A DNA stretch of 64,000 bases, taken from contig CM057832.1 in NCBI GenBank assembly GCA_030068075.1, positions 78,586,502-78,650,501 on the forward strand, given 5' to 3'. Below the pieces are notes generated by a model, which was given only the letters and a program-made list of their open reading frames with translations, was not told the origin of the DNA and made no database searches. This DNA is from Paguma larvata (lineage: Eukaryota; Chordata; Mammalia; Carnivora; Viverridae). A program made the translations under genes and the position numbers. Below, one piece after another: positions 49,529-61,041 of this stretch. Positions within the stretch are counted from its first letter, which is position 1; the number at the start of each line of letters is the position of its first letter.

Positions 49529-49627
49529 GAAGGAAGGAAGGGAGGGAGAGGAAGGAAGGAAGGAAGGAAGGAAGGAAGGAAGGAAGGAAGGAAGGAAAAA
49601 AGGAAGGAAGCAGGGAGGGAGGGAGGG
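49529..49627. repeat. GGAA microsatellite inside L1 ORF2
   Basis: A purine-only run has a core of about eleven or more GGAA units between 49551 and 49597. It is flanked by GGGA and GGAAAAAA variants. It lies where L1 ORF2 normally has a purine-rich AGAGAAAGAAATAAA-type stretch, suggesting expansion from that seed. Confidence 0.92.
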
Positions 49628-49705
49628 GGAAAAAGGCATCCAATTTGGAAAGGAAGAAGTAAAATTGTCTTTGTTTGCTGGTATATAGAAATTCCTAAAG
49701 ACTTC

Positions 49706-49733
49706 ACACACACACACACACACACACACACAA
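49706..49733. repeat. CA microsatellite inside L1 ORF2
   Basis: About 14 CA units follow AAAGACTT, shortly after the GGAA repeat and within the same LINE. Confidence 0.93.
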
Positions 49734-51409
49734 CTGTTAGAACTAATAAATGAATCCATTAGTTTCATGACACAAAATCAATATACAAAAATCAGTTGCA
49801 TGTCCATACACAAAGAATTATGAAAAGAGAATAAAACAATCCATTTACTTTACAATAGCATCAAAAACTGTAAAATACTTAGGGATAAATTTAACCAAGA
49901 AGTAAAAGATCTATAAAGTAAAAATTATAAGAGACTGATTAAAGAAATCGAAGAAGACACAAATAAATGGAAAGATATCCCATGGCCATGGATTAGAAGT
50001 ATTAATAATGTTAAAATGTCCATACCACCCAAAGCCTTTTATAGATTCAGTGCAATCCCTTTCAAAATTCCAAAGGCATTTTTTCATAGAAATTGAAAAA
50101 AACAATCTTAAAATTCACATGGAACCACAAAGGACCCTGAATACCCAAAGCAACCTTGAGAGTTTGTTGAGAGAGAAGAACAAAGGTAGAGACATCACAT
50201 TTCCTGATTTTAAATGATTTCAGGAAGCTATAGTAATCAAGACAGTATAGTATTGTCATTTAAACAGACACATAGAACAGAGTTGAAAGCCCAGCAATAG
50301 ATACATGCACATGTGGTCAAGTAATTTTTGAAAAGGGAGCCAAATATTAAAACACAATGCAGAGGATCCTCAAAATATTTGGGGCTAAGGGGTGGGAAAA
50401 TGGGAGATGTTAGCTAAAGGGTATTAACTTTCAGTTACAAGATGAATAAATTCCAAGGGTCTTATGTATAGCATGGTGGCTATAGTTAATAACACTGTAT
50501 TGTATACTTGAAAGTTGCTATGAGATTAGAGCTTTAATGTTCTCATCATAACAACAACAAAATGGTCATTACATTAAGTGAAGGATGTGTTAATTAACCT
50601 TATTGTGGTAAACAAATCACATTGTACACCTTCAACTTATACAATATCATAACTATATCTCGATAAAGCTAGGAGAAAAAAGAAAAATGGGGTTTCCAAT
50701 AAAATCAATAACAAAAAACACAGAGAATTTCAGTTAATCAAGGTAATAGATTTATTTCAATGACTGGAAAGAAGTAAGTAGGAAAGTTCTAGATCAAGAA
50801 AGGCCTACAGATTTCATCATCCAGTCAACAGCTGGTGGTTTCCTGGAGTACTGTGTCAGGGAGGATTATGGGACTATGAATGGCTGCAATAATAAGTAGC
50901 TAGCACATGACCATAGCTGATAAACAGCAGGGCTAGGTCTGGAACCAGGCACTCTGACTCCAAAGTTTGCATATTTAATCCCTGTATCATACTGCATTCC
51001 TTGGCAGAAAAAGAATTCAGATGAGTATGTCTCATGAACGGGCAAACAGTTGAGGCAATACACAGGAAGTGTCTCAATACCTGAATGTGTTCCCACAGCG
51101 CTGAAGGAGTTGCCGTCCATCACTGTTTGAGATTCTCTAACTGGATCGCCAGACTTTGCAAATAAAAATACAGGAAGCTCAGTTAAATTGAATTCAGATA
51201 AGTAAGAAATAGTTTTTAACATAAGTATATCCCAAATATCACATGGGACATGCCCATGTTAGAGATTTCTCATTGTCTATCTGGAATTCACATTTACTGA
51301 CCTTCCTGTACTTTATCTAGCATTCCTTTTCCCAAAAGACCATAAGAAAGCAAGTTATTTCACATTAGCCTCTCTTTTCCCACAAAAAGCCTGTGGATTT
51401 TTCTTTAGA

Positions 51410-51690
51410 CTAGATTTTAGCAAATTGCAATGGAGGAGTCAAATCCAGCCCACTGCCTGTTTTTAGATAGCCCACAAGCTAAAAGCATTTTTAAATATTT
51501 TTTAATGATTGAAGAAATCAATAGAATGAGGTATTGTGGCACATTCAAATAATTTGAAATTTGACTCTTTTGGTGTCCATGAATAAAGTTTTATTGAAAC
51601 ATAGGCAAGTACATTTGTCTGCATATTGTCTCTAGCTGCTTTTGCACAATGGCAGAGTTTAACAGTTGCAGTGAAAACTGTATGACTCAC
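51410..51690 (-). mobile_element. Old DNA-transposon-like mammalian repeat
   Basis: CAAATCCAGCCCACTGCCTG, AATAAAGTTTTATTGAAACA and TTTTGCACAATGGCAGAGTT are words of a widespread old mammalian interspersed repeat. I believe it is hAT-related but cannot name the family. The strand is uncertain. Confidence 0.5.
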
Positions 51691-52110
51691 CAAGTCACTG
51701 ACTATTTGGCCATTTACACAAAAATTTGCCTACCCAGTTTAGACAATTTCTCATCCATTATGGGTAATAAACAAATTGGGATCAGCCATGTGTCAAAGTA
51801 TATTTCCAAAGCTTTCCATTGACCCCTTTGTCTCTCAAGTGATATTTTGGCCCAGCTATCAACAGAGTTGACAATCTCCTTTATAAAGATTGAAACTAGA
51901 ACCTCAAATACTTTCTTGAGGAACCACAATCAAAAAACGTGTCAGTGTGTTTGTTTGCAAGAGCCAGGTACAACTGAGCAACTAGAACAAGGTTCATCGT
52001 GAAGAATTGCCCCCTCGTCGGGCCAGAACCCTTCCTTCCAGAACCTTCTCGCCTTGCCAATGAGAGCCCCTGACTAGCAAAACCATCTGATTCTTCTTTA
52101 TTGTTTTCAG

Positions 52111-52161
52111 AGACATGGGCCCTCAAATACATTGTACCACTTGGTCAGGGACGTCAAAAAG
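52111..52161 (+). CDS. TRPM3: TRPM3 internal coding exon D (51 nt)
   Basis: This small symmetrical exon encodes 17 residues, RHGPSNTLYHLVRDVKK, in frame 0. The acceptor TTCTTTATTGTTTTCAG has a clear pyrimidine tract. The donor is AAG followed by GTAAGA, close to consensus. In known TRPM3 proteins this segment is followed either directly by GNLPPDY (exon at 60850) or by the 12-residue insert REYPGFGWIYFK (exon at 60651). The exon sits just upstream of an alternative splice point, and its strong donor chooses between two downstream acceptors. It belongs to the cytosolic TRPM homology region. Confidence 0.96.
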
Positions 52162-52854
52162 GTAAGAACCCTCTCGACCGCAGGTCGGAGGCCGTGTCTT
52201 GACTGCTTCCTGTGATTAGAAAGCTCCCGTGTTTTGCATGCGCTACCAGAGCGCTCCTGTTCCTGCGAGACGCCTCATTTCAGGACACTGCGTGTGTGTT
52301 GCCTTTTAACTATGACATCTCTGCTTACAATGCAGCTGCGGTTTTACCTCCAGTCTCTGTGGTTTTAGATGCTTTCGTTGGACATAATGTTTTTGGATAG
52401 CGAACGCTAGGCTTTGCCCCATGCTGTGTGGATTTATGCCCTCGCTTGTTTTCTTCCTTGCACCCCTCACTATTGGGGGAGCTGGTTTCCATGTCGTTGG
52501 ACCAACCGTAGGAGGTATCTGCACGTACCAGCTCCTAACACAATGCATCACTGTCACTTCTAACATTATACGGAGCTCAGGGAGCATAGCTCAAAAAGTC
52601 TCAGAGACTCAGAAACTAAATGCATATGTGCATTTCATTCTTCTAACACTTTATTTTTTCCAGCGTTTTTTTTTTCACGTTGATCATCTAACTTGATGGG
52701 GGTAAAAAATAAAAAAAAATAAAAACTAGCAGTTTGGATCAAGCAGAATTATCCCCATATTATAGACATAGAGGCTGTAAAGTAAGGAGGTGAGAACTAT
52801 ACTATGTGGTTAGGGAAGAGGTAGAATTCAAACGCAGGTGCTTCGATGAACAAT

Positions 52855-53020
52855 AATAATAGTACCAAACCTTTAGCGATGATCAGGAGCATGGCACTGA
52901 TCTATGCTTCCATTCGCTTCAGCTCACTTGGTCTTCATGACAATTCAATGAAGTGAATTGTTATTTTATTATTATATAGTAGGATTCCCATTTGTGGATG
53001 AGAAGAGGGAGGTGCAGGGA
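52855..53020 (-). repeat. MIR SINE remnant
   Basis: AGCTCACTTGGTCTTCATGA and ATTCCCATTTGTGGATGAGA follow reverse MIR. Confidence 0.55.
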
Positions 53021-55716
53021 AAGCTGTGTTTAATCTTAGCCAAGTGCTTTCTTGTGCCCGGTACCAGCTCTCCCAGAGGTGACTTTAATTCTGAGTCCTT
53101 GGCAGTTTTCCCAGGTGAAACTAATGTTTCAGCTCCAAAGGATGGATTAGATGGGGGCACTTTTCCCACCCCCAATACACTTGTGTGCACACCCACCCAT
53201 TAGTTTGTAGCAATTCTTCACCAAAGCTCAAAGGACATAGTCAGAGAAAGCTACAAAGTAAGGTAAAAAAATATAGAGAGAGTCACTGTCTAGAATTTCC
53301 CTTAGGAAAAGTAGCCACTTTTTAATTTTTCCCTTGAAAGGCCAAGCAAAGGTCCTGGAGCTGCTTAGAACGTACCTCTTAACCAGCTGGATCCTTGCTA
53401 GCAATGAGTAACGGGGACAAAAAACAAAACAAAAACAAAAACAAAAAACAAACTTCTTTTGGCTCTTGGGAAGCTTTCCTCTCATCTCCACATGATCTTA
53501 CTGAAGGATTCTTCATCTGTTGTGTGAGTGAAACCTGCTGTTCTTTCAAAACAAGAGGACAGTCGCTGTGCAATCTGTGTATCCGTCCCAACCACCATTT
53601 TACCAAGATCACATCTTTCCTTGATCTGCCCCGTCTCGAGCCATAATCACACCCGCCCTAAACAGAGCCATTTCTCTTACCTTCAAGTCTTCCAATGTCG
53701 CGTGATTTATCCTGGCTTACAACTGCCTGGAAACTAAAGAGGGGAAGTGTCTCGAAAGATTAAACGTGCGCATTAACACATATTCTTTACCAAGATATTG
53801 TTTGCTCACATTCAATAAAATGTCTTGAGGGTTTTTTAATAAGAAAGTATTTTTAATAATAAACAGGATAGTATCCCCCCTCACCTTGAGCTAGTCTGTT
53901 TCACCGCAGGAATTGTGAGGCTCTCTGAGGAGACAGCTATCCCTTTGTTCCTCAATCCCAGCCTTCAGCCAATTCAAGCCTTCAGATAAAGTCACTGATT
54001 CACTTCCATCTCCTAGTTTCCCAGTATCTTGCCTAATTTCCAAAGGGATTTTTGCAGTTAGATTACATTGCGTATAAATAATCGAAATCCCTCCTGTTGT
54101 GTTCTCTTCTTTGTAGGACTCTGCTTTGCAATATCATTTTCTCCCTTCTGAAATCCCATTAGCTACCTGTTACATTTGCCCATGTCACTTGCATTACAAG
54201 GCATGTATATTTGAGGTTAAAGGTCTTTATTTTAAACTTCGCAGTTAAAGATGGACTCTAAAAGTAACAAACTAACAAGAAAGACGAGGATGATGAGCGT
54301 GTGGGAGGAAGGAGTGTTAGGAGCAGTTTTATTTTGCTTTTAAGTGTAATCCAAATATTGGAGCAAAAGTATATAAAGATTCATTTATGTACTGATTTAT
54401 TAAGTGGAAAAAATGATTACAAATGACCCAGGATAGTTCTAAACTGGCTTAGGAACAATTCATCCTTTCACCTGGGAAAAGAGCCTGCCGGTAAGGTGGG
54501 GAGAAACAGAAAGCCTATGTATCCTTTCTTCCCTTGGGAAGAGAGAGGAACAGGAAACGCAGACTGTTCGTTTCAGCGATAAAGGTTAGCCTCTGACTTG
54601 GAGAAAAGAAGGAATAACAATAAGAGGCAAAGGAGCTGGAAATCTCCACCTTTTATGTTATATGGATGACAGGAGCTAAGAATGAGGGGGTTTTGTGTTA
54701 AGAAGTAAATGAGAGAGATTAATGTTGGTGGACATCTTTCTCGGATGTTTCCAAAGGACTAACAGCAATTTGGGCCAATGTGATACGCGAAGTCTACAAA
54801 GCCTAGGTTTAAAATGCTACGCAAACCTTGGGCAGGGGAAACAACTTTCAAAATTACGGAACTTGATAGTTAGCATGTGCTTTGCGCTTTAAGGTTATAA
54901 GACTTTATATTACATGTTAATTGATATGATCTGGGACAAAAAAAATATATGAACCAGTAAGTGATAAGCCCTGGTTAAAGAAAAAAAAAAAAAAAAGCGG
55001 CATGCTGAACCTTGAACACAGTGTTTGATGCTATGTCTGTAAGGTAAAATGCAAAGAGCTCTTATGAACCCAGGGAGTGCGTTTAAGAATAATCAGGCAT
55101 TCCTGCGTTTACCAGTCTGGTCTCTCCAAGGCCAATTCTCCTTTGAAATCAACAGAACTGAGTTTGGAGAAATGCTCCCACGCTAGTTTCAAAAATCTCA
55201 AATTACTAATACCAAGGGAGAAATCTAGCAGCGAAGAGGTAAAAAGTTGGTTACTCAGCATCAGTCAGAAATTTGAAATGATAAAAGCCAAGGCAATTCC
55301 CTGTTTTCCTGCATAAATCCATGGGACGCAGCAACGCTACATGACACCAGAGCGGCCCGAGTCTGTCTGCTTCTCCGTGAAATCTAACTTGCCATTTTTA
55401 GAAGCTAACTGTCTGCTCGATTCGTGCCTCTGTATGTTTTCAAGTACTGGTTTTTCTTTCTTAACTTATATGTGCTAACACTTCAGATTACTTGTACTGT
55501 CATTCCCCACCAAGGGAGGGTGATATTTAAGTATTATATAGAAGTAGTTGTGAATGATAGTGGGAATTAAGACACGGGGCTTTGCAGAGTGGAGAGGTGG
55601 GAGAAAAGTATTTCAGATCCTCTTTGCCTAAAGAAAGGGCATTTTCATAATCCCCTCTGCCAAATTTATGCAGATTTGCAAAAGCATTTTTATTTTTTTA
55701 AAGGCTGCCTGCCCTC

Positions 55717-55830
55717 GGGGCACCTGGCTGGCTCAGTCGGAAGAGCGTGCAACTCTTGATCTCAGGGTTGTGAGTTCAAGCCCCACGCTGGGTATAGAGA
55801 CTACCTAAATAAATGAGACTTAAACAATAA
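55717..55830 (+). mobile_element. Short tRNA-Lys SINE (old carnivoran type)
   Basis: The head is GGGGCACCTGGCTGGCTCAG and the middle GATCTCAGGGTTGTGAGTTC. It then jumps to TAGAGACTACCTAAATAAAT without a CT tract. The compact form marks an older subfamily. Confidence 0.88.
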
Positions 55831-56744
55831 AATAAGATAGAAGGTTGCCCGGTCTCTAACCATGCCAAATATTGGGGGAATGTCCTCTTTTGCCATGAAC
55901 TTTCGCCAGAACAGTCTTTTCCCCACTCTTCCTTGGTAAACCTGACAACCAGCGATCATTCTCCATCTCACACACATTAGGAGGAAACGAGCCCGTTTTG
56001 AAGGCTTGTTATAAGTTTCCATGAAATGTGTTTCCCAAACAGCTGAAATCTGACTTCTGGAAAAGAGTGTATTTAAAAGAGCAGATCCAATAAGTGCATT
56101 TAAACTATTCCTTTAATTAAAAGTCATCTTTAGGATGGCATGGATGAAAACTTAGCTTCGGGGTAGTGGCTCATGGCATGAGAAAAAGAGACAACGTTTT
56201 CAGGTTGTCAGATGTATCTAGCAATGGAGCCAAGATTCTGTTTTACTCTGTGGATCAAACTACTTGAGTCCCATAGCTTTCCACATATTCGTCAGGCATG
56301 AAATGGGACCTAAGTGTTCAGGCGTTACCAATTACCAAGGTGAAGACCAAAAAGGGGAGAAGAGAATAACAGAAACGACAGACAGAAGGGGCATTATTCC
56401 AATTTCATTCTTGAATTCCTATTCGAAAAGCATCCAAGCAAAGGAAGACTCTTCCAGAAGGTTTTTGGACATTACCTGTGGTACATGAGGTGCCGTTCAC
56501 TTTCTCTGCCTTTTCCAAAGGAGGTGGATGTGACGAGCACATCACCATGCCTGTCTAGCTCCTTACCAACCCTGTCTCTGAGCTCACAGCTCCACTAACC
56601 AGATTTCAGGAGCGATTCGTGGAAACCCCATCAACACTGCAAGCTCTGGACAAGAATCTTTGCGCAGTGACCTGGCAGCGTAGAGAAAAGCTCAGCCTGC
56701 CCGGTAGTGGTCAGACAATGGGACCTCTAGAAATAGACAGGACC

Positions 56745-56875
56745 TTGGAAGTAACTCTGTCCATAGTGCCTGTTTTCAGAGTGTAAACTGAGGAAGAGAG
56801 GCAGGTAGTGGTCTCCTCAGGGTCACAGAGAAGCAGAGATGGGACCACCGTGCTAGCCCAGTGCTATTTCCACTG
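56745..56875 (-). repeat. MIR SINE remnant
   Basis: AAACTGAGGAAGAGAGGCAG, CTCAGGGTCACAGAGAAGC and GTGCTAGCCCAGTGCTATTT follow reverse MIR. Confidence 0.6.
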
Positions 56876-57367
56876 CAGGGTCATACTTCTGGGTGTTTTC
56901 TGCACCTGTGACATCTGAGGCCACAGGTGGCCACGGCCATCAGCCCAGCACCTCCGACACGCCCCTTCAAAGTTCACCCAGCACGAATTTATCCCAACGG
57001 CCGAAACTGTACTGATTCTAAAAATTATATGAGATCTATTTCTTCTTCCCCAAAAGGTTTCCATAGTTCCTAGTAAAAAAAATGTGAAACTAATTTCCCT
57101 TAATTTCTCTGCTTTCCAGGCCTCGGTGCTGGTCGGGGAGGGGGCCATGGGGACAGATGCAATCAGTCTTGCAGGCTTTCAGACACATTACTTTGTAAAG
57201 TAAGCCCTCCCTCCTCCGGATATCACTTCCACAAGGGCATCTGACTCTCCTTATTTCCAAATCCTCCAATCTGCTGTTTTCATTTACATCACCTTATTAC
57301 ACATATAAAACAGAACAGGCAGGTAAATCCTGGTGGAACCCACGCTGGCTTCGGTTAGGTGAACATC

Positions 57368-57379
57368 GCCCCCTGGTGG
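57368..57379 (-). promoter_or_regulatory. CTCF-type core motif
   Basis: The plus strand reads GAACATCGCCCCCTGGTGGTC. The 12-mer GCCCCCTGGTGG equals the reverse of the CTCF core CCACCAGGGGGC. It stands in repeat-free intron about 3.3 kb before the microexon. Occupancy is not shown by sequence alone. Confidence 0.65.
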
Positions 57380-58425
57380 TCAAACAGAAGGCAGGCCAAT
57401 TCCTTGAAGGCCTCGGCTCCAAGCTGACAGAACCCAGAAGGCTCACTGAATCCTTTTCTCCGACTTCAGACCAGATCACATATAAATCACTCGAAAATGA
57501 TCAAGATTTTTGTGAGAAGTTCCTACAAAAAAAGTGACTCCAGCACCTTCTCTCGTCGTATATAAACCTAATAGCCCTTTGTGAATAAAATCATTTGCAA
57601 AAAAATGCTTTCCTTGCCCCTATCAAATTTTTATTGAATTTTACCATGATCACTTTGCTGTAACCCCCACTCTTCTAGACAATTCGAAAGCGTAATTATT
57701 GCCCCTCACTTCAGGCAATATTGATGTCTCGTTCTTAGAATTCAAACTGATGTTCACACATAGGTTTCTCAAAAGAAAATATGTATAGGTGTTAGGTTTG
57801 CTGTTACTCATGATTCAAATTTAGAGAATTCTCAGGATTAAAAATAAGGCACAAATTCATAGGCTTGCTACGATTACCTTTCAGTAGCATCACACGAATC
57901 ATTTAGGGGTTTTCTGAACCCTGGGACGCAAGCATTATACAGAGATCATAGAAGCCATAGAGTTCGACCCCTTTTACAGGGAAGCCTTGAGGGAAACCAA
58001 CTGATTTGAAGGACAGACAGAAAGAAGCCCAGGGCAGGTGATTCACAGCCAAGGTCCTCCACCCTGCCTGCCTCACGATGCCCAGGAAAAGAACACAAAT
58101 GTGGGGCCTCCTGTGTGGGTCATCCTTATGGGTGCCGATGAGATGAGGCAGACTCAGAGTGTCCAGGCTTTGGGGTTCTTTGACTCTTGAAATAACAGGC
58201 CTGTCTCACTGTTAGGTACAGCTGATGATCCAGAAACCCACAGCCTTGTTAACCAGTCCCAAAACAATGGAGAAAAGTGGTTGATGAGTAATATTTGTAA
58301 ACTCAGTTTCATGTTCATGGAAAGGGCAGTCTATGAAAAGTTACTATGTTACGACTTTCTCAAAGTTCCCTTTTGTCTGCCTTTGCCAGGCTTTGCATAA
58401 AGAAGTCAGACACTCGGTCTTGTCT

Positions 58426-59000
58426 TGTAGCAGGAATCTCGCACAGAGAGTCTTGACACTGAGGCTTTTTAATTTCCGGGAAGCAACTTTATTCTTGCCA
58501 GCACCACTCAGTTGGGTTTGTACCCAAAGAATTGAGCACCAAATGTCACGTGGCATAGTTTTTTATATATTTTCTATTTCTTTGTCTGCCATATATGTTA
58601 CCACACATAAACACGCAGTCTGATTAAGTAGTCTCAGTTTACAAGGTCATGAGGGATGTTGCCATGTAGGCACACAGCCAGGTTACCTTCAAGTTTTCTC
58701 TCCCTTTTTAGACCCTACCGTAGTCTGACGGCCTGAGGATAGCTGTTATAACTTGCCAATTCAGGCAGATTCATGGGAGAGTCCTCAGAGGAGATTCCAA
58801 AATTCTGAGAATGATGAGGAGGAGAATAAGACCACCTTTATGAAGGGACATCTCCACTGGGTCCCCAAGCCTGCTTTGTGCCTCAAGCCTAGGGAGAGGT
58901 GGAGCTTGATAGGCAGGGCTAGGAGTGGTCGGGTTGCTCTTAGCAAGCAAGTCTGAACAGCAGCATCAGGATCCTCTGTGCTTCGGCTGGTGCTTCAATT
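58426..59000 (-). mobile_element. Candidate retroviral solo LTR, reverse
   Basis: Read on the minus strand, there is a TATA-like ATATATAAAAAAC (about 58557-58570). About 70 nt further is an AATAAAGTTGC polyadenylation-type signal (about 58483-58493). The element ends in CTGCTACA at 58426. This TATA, AATAAA and terminal CA order fits an LTR. No family could be named, the outer end and target duplication are unclear, and no viral genes are attached. Confidence 0.45.
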
Positions 59001-59224
59001 GCTCTCCCTTCTTCCTTCTCATTCCTACTCCACTGAGAATACCCACGGAGCAATAGGCGTATTTCACGTCAGTTTCCATGGCGATGTGGGGCTATCCCAA
59101 ACCGGATGACTCACAGACTGTGGCTAGTTAATTTCAATACTGACAAGAACAGGATACTGAAAAACCTGAAACTGAAACTTGATCCCAACCGCATCCATAA
59201 ATTTCACTGTTTTACTCATTCCCA

Positions 59225-59303
59225 TTCTTACCACCAAAATTCCGAATGCCTACCACACACCAGCCACTGTAAAAGGCACTGGGGATACAAAGATCAATAA
59301 AAC
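59225..59303 (-). mobile_element. L2 3' end scrap, reverse
   Basis: CACACACCAGCCACTGT and GGCACTGGGGATACAAAGAT match the reverse L2 tail. Confidence 0.5.
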
Positions 59304-59497
59304 CAAGAGAGGATACAGTGGGCCACCTCCCTGAACCCCTGCCAAACACATGCTGTTGACCATAGCCAAGCTGAGTAAGCATAACTGAAAACCTACCCTC
59401 AGTTTAGCAGAACAATTTAAGCTGATTTCCTAATGGCAATGATTATACACTATGAATTTTCCGATTCAGCCATGTGAGCCCACCTGCACCTTTGTCA

Positions 59498-59665
59498 CCA
59501 GACCAGCGGTTCCACAAACTTTGGCGTGTATCAGAATCACCTGGAGAGCTAACAAATCATCTAGAGACCCATCCATTGAAGCGGGACAGGGGCCAGACCT
59601 TTGCACTGTCACCAAGCTTCCCAGGTGATTCTGATGCCATCAAAATTGGAGAAGCACCACGCTGA
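59498..59665 (+). mobile_element. MER5A-type hAT remnant
   Basis: GTGTATCAGAATCACCTGGA and CCCAGGTGATTCTGATGCCA follow the MER5 pattern, with ends CAGCGGTTCC and GGAGAAGCACCACG. Confidence 0.7.
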
Positions 59666-60650
59666 CTATGAGCCACTTCCACTTCTCCAAAGAGGCAGAA
59701 TCTCGCACAGCATCTGGAGTGGTTCCCCCATTAAGGACAAAGTAGACAAAGCCCTCATGCCTCTCTGAAATACGTCTAAGGACACAGTGTGCCAGCTCCC
59801 TACACAGTGTGTTACCCTAGCCATTCATGGTATCAAGCGTACTTTTGCATCGAGGAAATAAACCAGACAGGGAATTGATCAGTCACACCCTTTGAAACTC
59901 TCTGTGCTCTCAGAACTTCCCACAAATGGGATTATTTCTTCCTGGACCTAGCAGAGGAAGTATTTTCCGTTAGACTCTATAGAGCGCTCTTTCTATGTAG
60001 AAGCCAGTAATGAGTAGACGATGGTAAAAGTTCTTGTGTTTTTGCACCTGTACATGGAAGCAGCTAAAACTTGCCCTGTAAGAAGCACTCTTTGAAAGAA
60101 AATATCCAAAAATTCCTTAATTCTGGGAAAATAACTATTCCTTGATAGAATCTCTTCTTATACCACCGGCGTTTCTCTTAATAACCACAAGGGGTGCTCC
60201 TAAATGACTCCATCCTGACGTCCATTCAACTCTCTTCTTGCGAAAAAGGTGCCAAAGTTTTTTCGTTGTTAACGAAGGTCCTACCAAGGGAGATCTGAGC
60301 TCTAAGCACAGCCCACCTGATGCAGGTGGCAATATAATTACCACCTGGTAATGACAATCATCTTCTGGAAGGAGTCTTCATTTAATGAGTGGGAAGGGGT
60401 AACTGATCGGCAAGAGAGAGGTAACCAGCCTGGGTCAGAGGCAGAGCAGCGCAGGGGGACGGGGGAACATCTGGGGAAGGGAGTTGCTAGCCACCGGGAC
60501 TCAGAGTATTTGCCATGTCAAGCCGTGTGTTTCTCTCTGCTACACTGGTGTTTTTTTCTCCCCAGCTGAAGACTTGAATAAATATTTTGATTTTCTGTTA
60601 TTGCCGACGATTACTGCATCTTCTTATTTAACTTATGTCTTCTTTCCAAG

Positions 60651-60686
60651 CGAGAATATCCAGGTTTCGGTTGGATCTATTTTAAG
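60651..60686 (+). CDS. TRPM3: TRPM3 36-nt alternative microexon (12-residue insert)
   Basis: The 36 bases translate in frame 0 to REYPGFGWIYFK, an insert present in some TRPM3 isoforms and absent in others, between VRDVKK and GNLPPDY. The acceptor is ACTTATGTCTTCTTTCCAAG immediately before CGAGAATATCC. The donor is AAG followed by GTGAAT, which lacks the usual G at +5 and is therefore weak, in keeping with a cassette exon. The length is a multiple of three, so inclusion or skipping keeps the frame. The overlapping six-frame ORFs here read the wrong frame and hide it. Tissue control cannot be read from sequence alone. Upstream CTTCTT and TCTTCT blocks are PTB-type motifs, and a TGC at 60615-60617 is of the kind used near neural microexons. 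Confidence 0.93.
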
Positions 60687-60849
60687 GTGAATGAATTAAC
60701 CAGCATAATAATACATTCATATGTTTCTTTTTTAATTACTATTTTTTTTACTCTAAAATAGTTAGAGAACACATGGCATAGAATCCCTACTAAACCACGC
60801 TGTCTTTTGGATGTGTGTGTGTGTGTGTGTTTTCGTTCTTCCCTGGTAG
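60687..60849 (+). promoter_or_regulatory. TRPM3: Short 163-nt intron after the microexon, with a TG tract near the 3' splice site
   Basis: This intron is only 163 nt, against 1.4 to 22.8 kb for the other complete introns in the window. Its last 40 nt consist of an alternating TG run at 60812-60830 followed by TTTCGTTCTTCCCTGGTAG. UG repeats in RNA are established binding sites for TDP-43 and CELF-family proteins. Their placement at the acceptor just after an alternative exon suggests, by inference only, a role in deciding inclusion of the 36-nt exon. Confidence 0.6.
60812..60830 (+). repeat. TG microsatellite at a splice acceptor
   Basis: A pure TG alternation of 19 nt ends 19 nt before the exon at 60850. 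Confidence 0.9.

Positions 60850-61041
<192 letters not shown>

Larger units (their letters stand above)
48830..50690 (+). mobile_element. Old L1, ORF2 reverse-transcriptase part and 3' UTR, inactive
   Basis: Broken frames retain L1 ORF2 segments: TKQSPGAGCLTEE near 48890, a reverse-transcriptase stretch around TIYDKFTTSC near 49380, and VFSLRSGTR near 49430. The expected FADD catalytic motif reads FAG followed by a stop near 49680, so the enzyme is dead. The later part (GATGTTAGCTAAAGGGTAT to CTCGATAAAGCTAGGAG) is an L1 3' UTR. A GGAA microsatellite and a CA microsatellite interrupt ORF2. The element runs in the gene's direction. Confidence 0.85.
52162..60650 (+). other. TRPM3: TRPM3 intron between exon D and the microexon (8489 nt)
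   Basis: The intron holds one short SINE (55717), MIR remnants, a possible solo LTR (58.4-59.0 kb), a MER5A-type copy (59.5 kb) and a CTCF-like motif at 57368. The block 53700-55700 is repeat-poor and unexplained. The 51-nt exon D ends at its left edge and the 36-nt exon begins at its right edge. Confidence 0.85.

Noticed and set aside
49385..49768. Repetitive ORFs with Gly-Arg-Lys-Glu or Leu-Pro-Ser-Phe repeats
   Set aside because: Simple translation of the GGAA microsatellite and the CA repeat.
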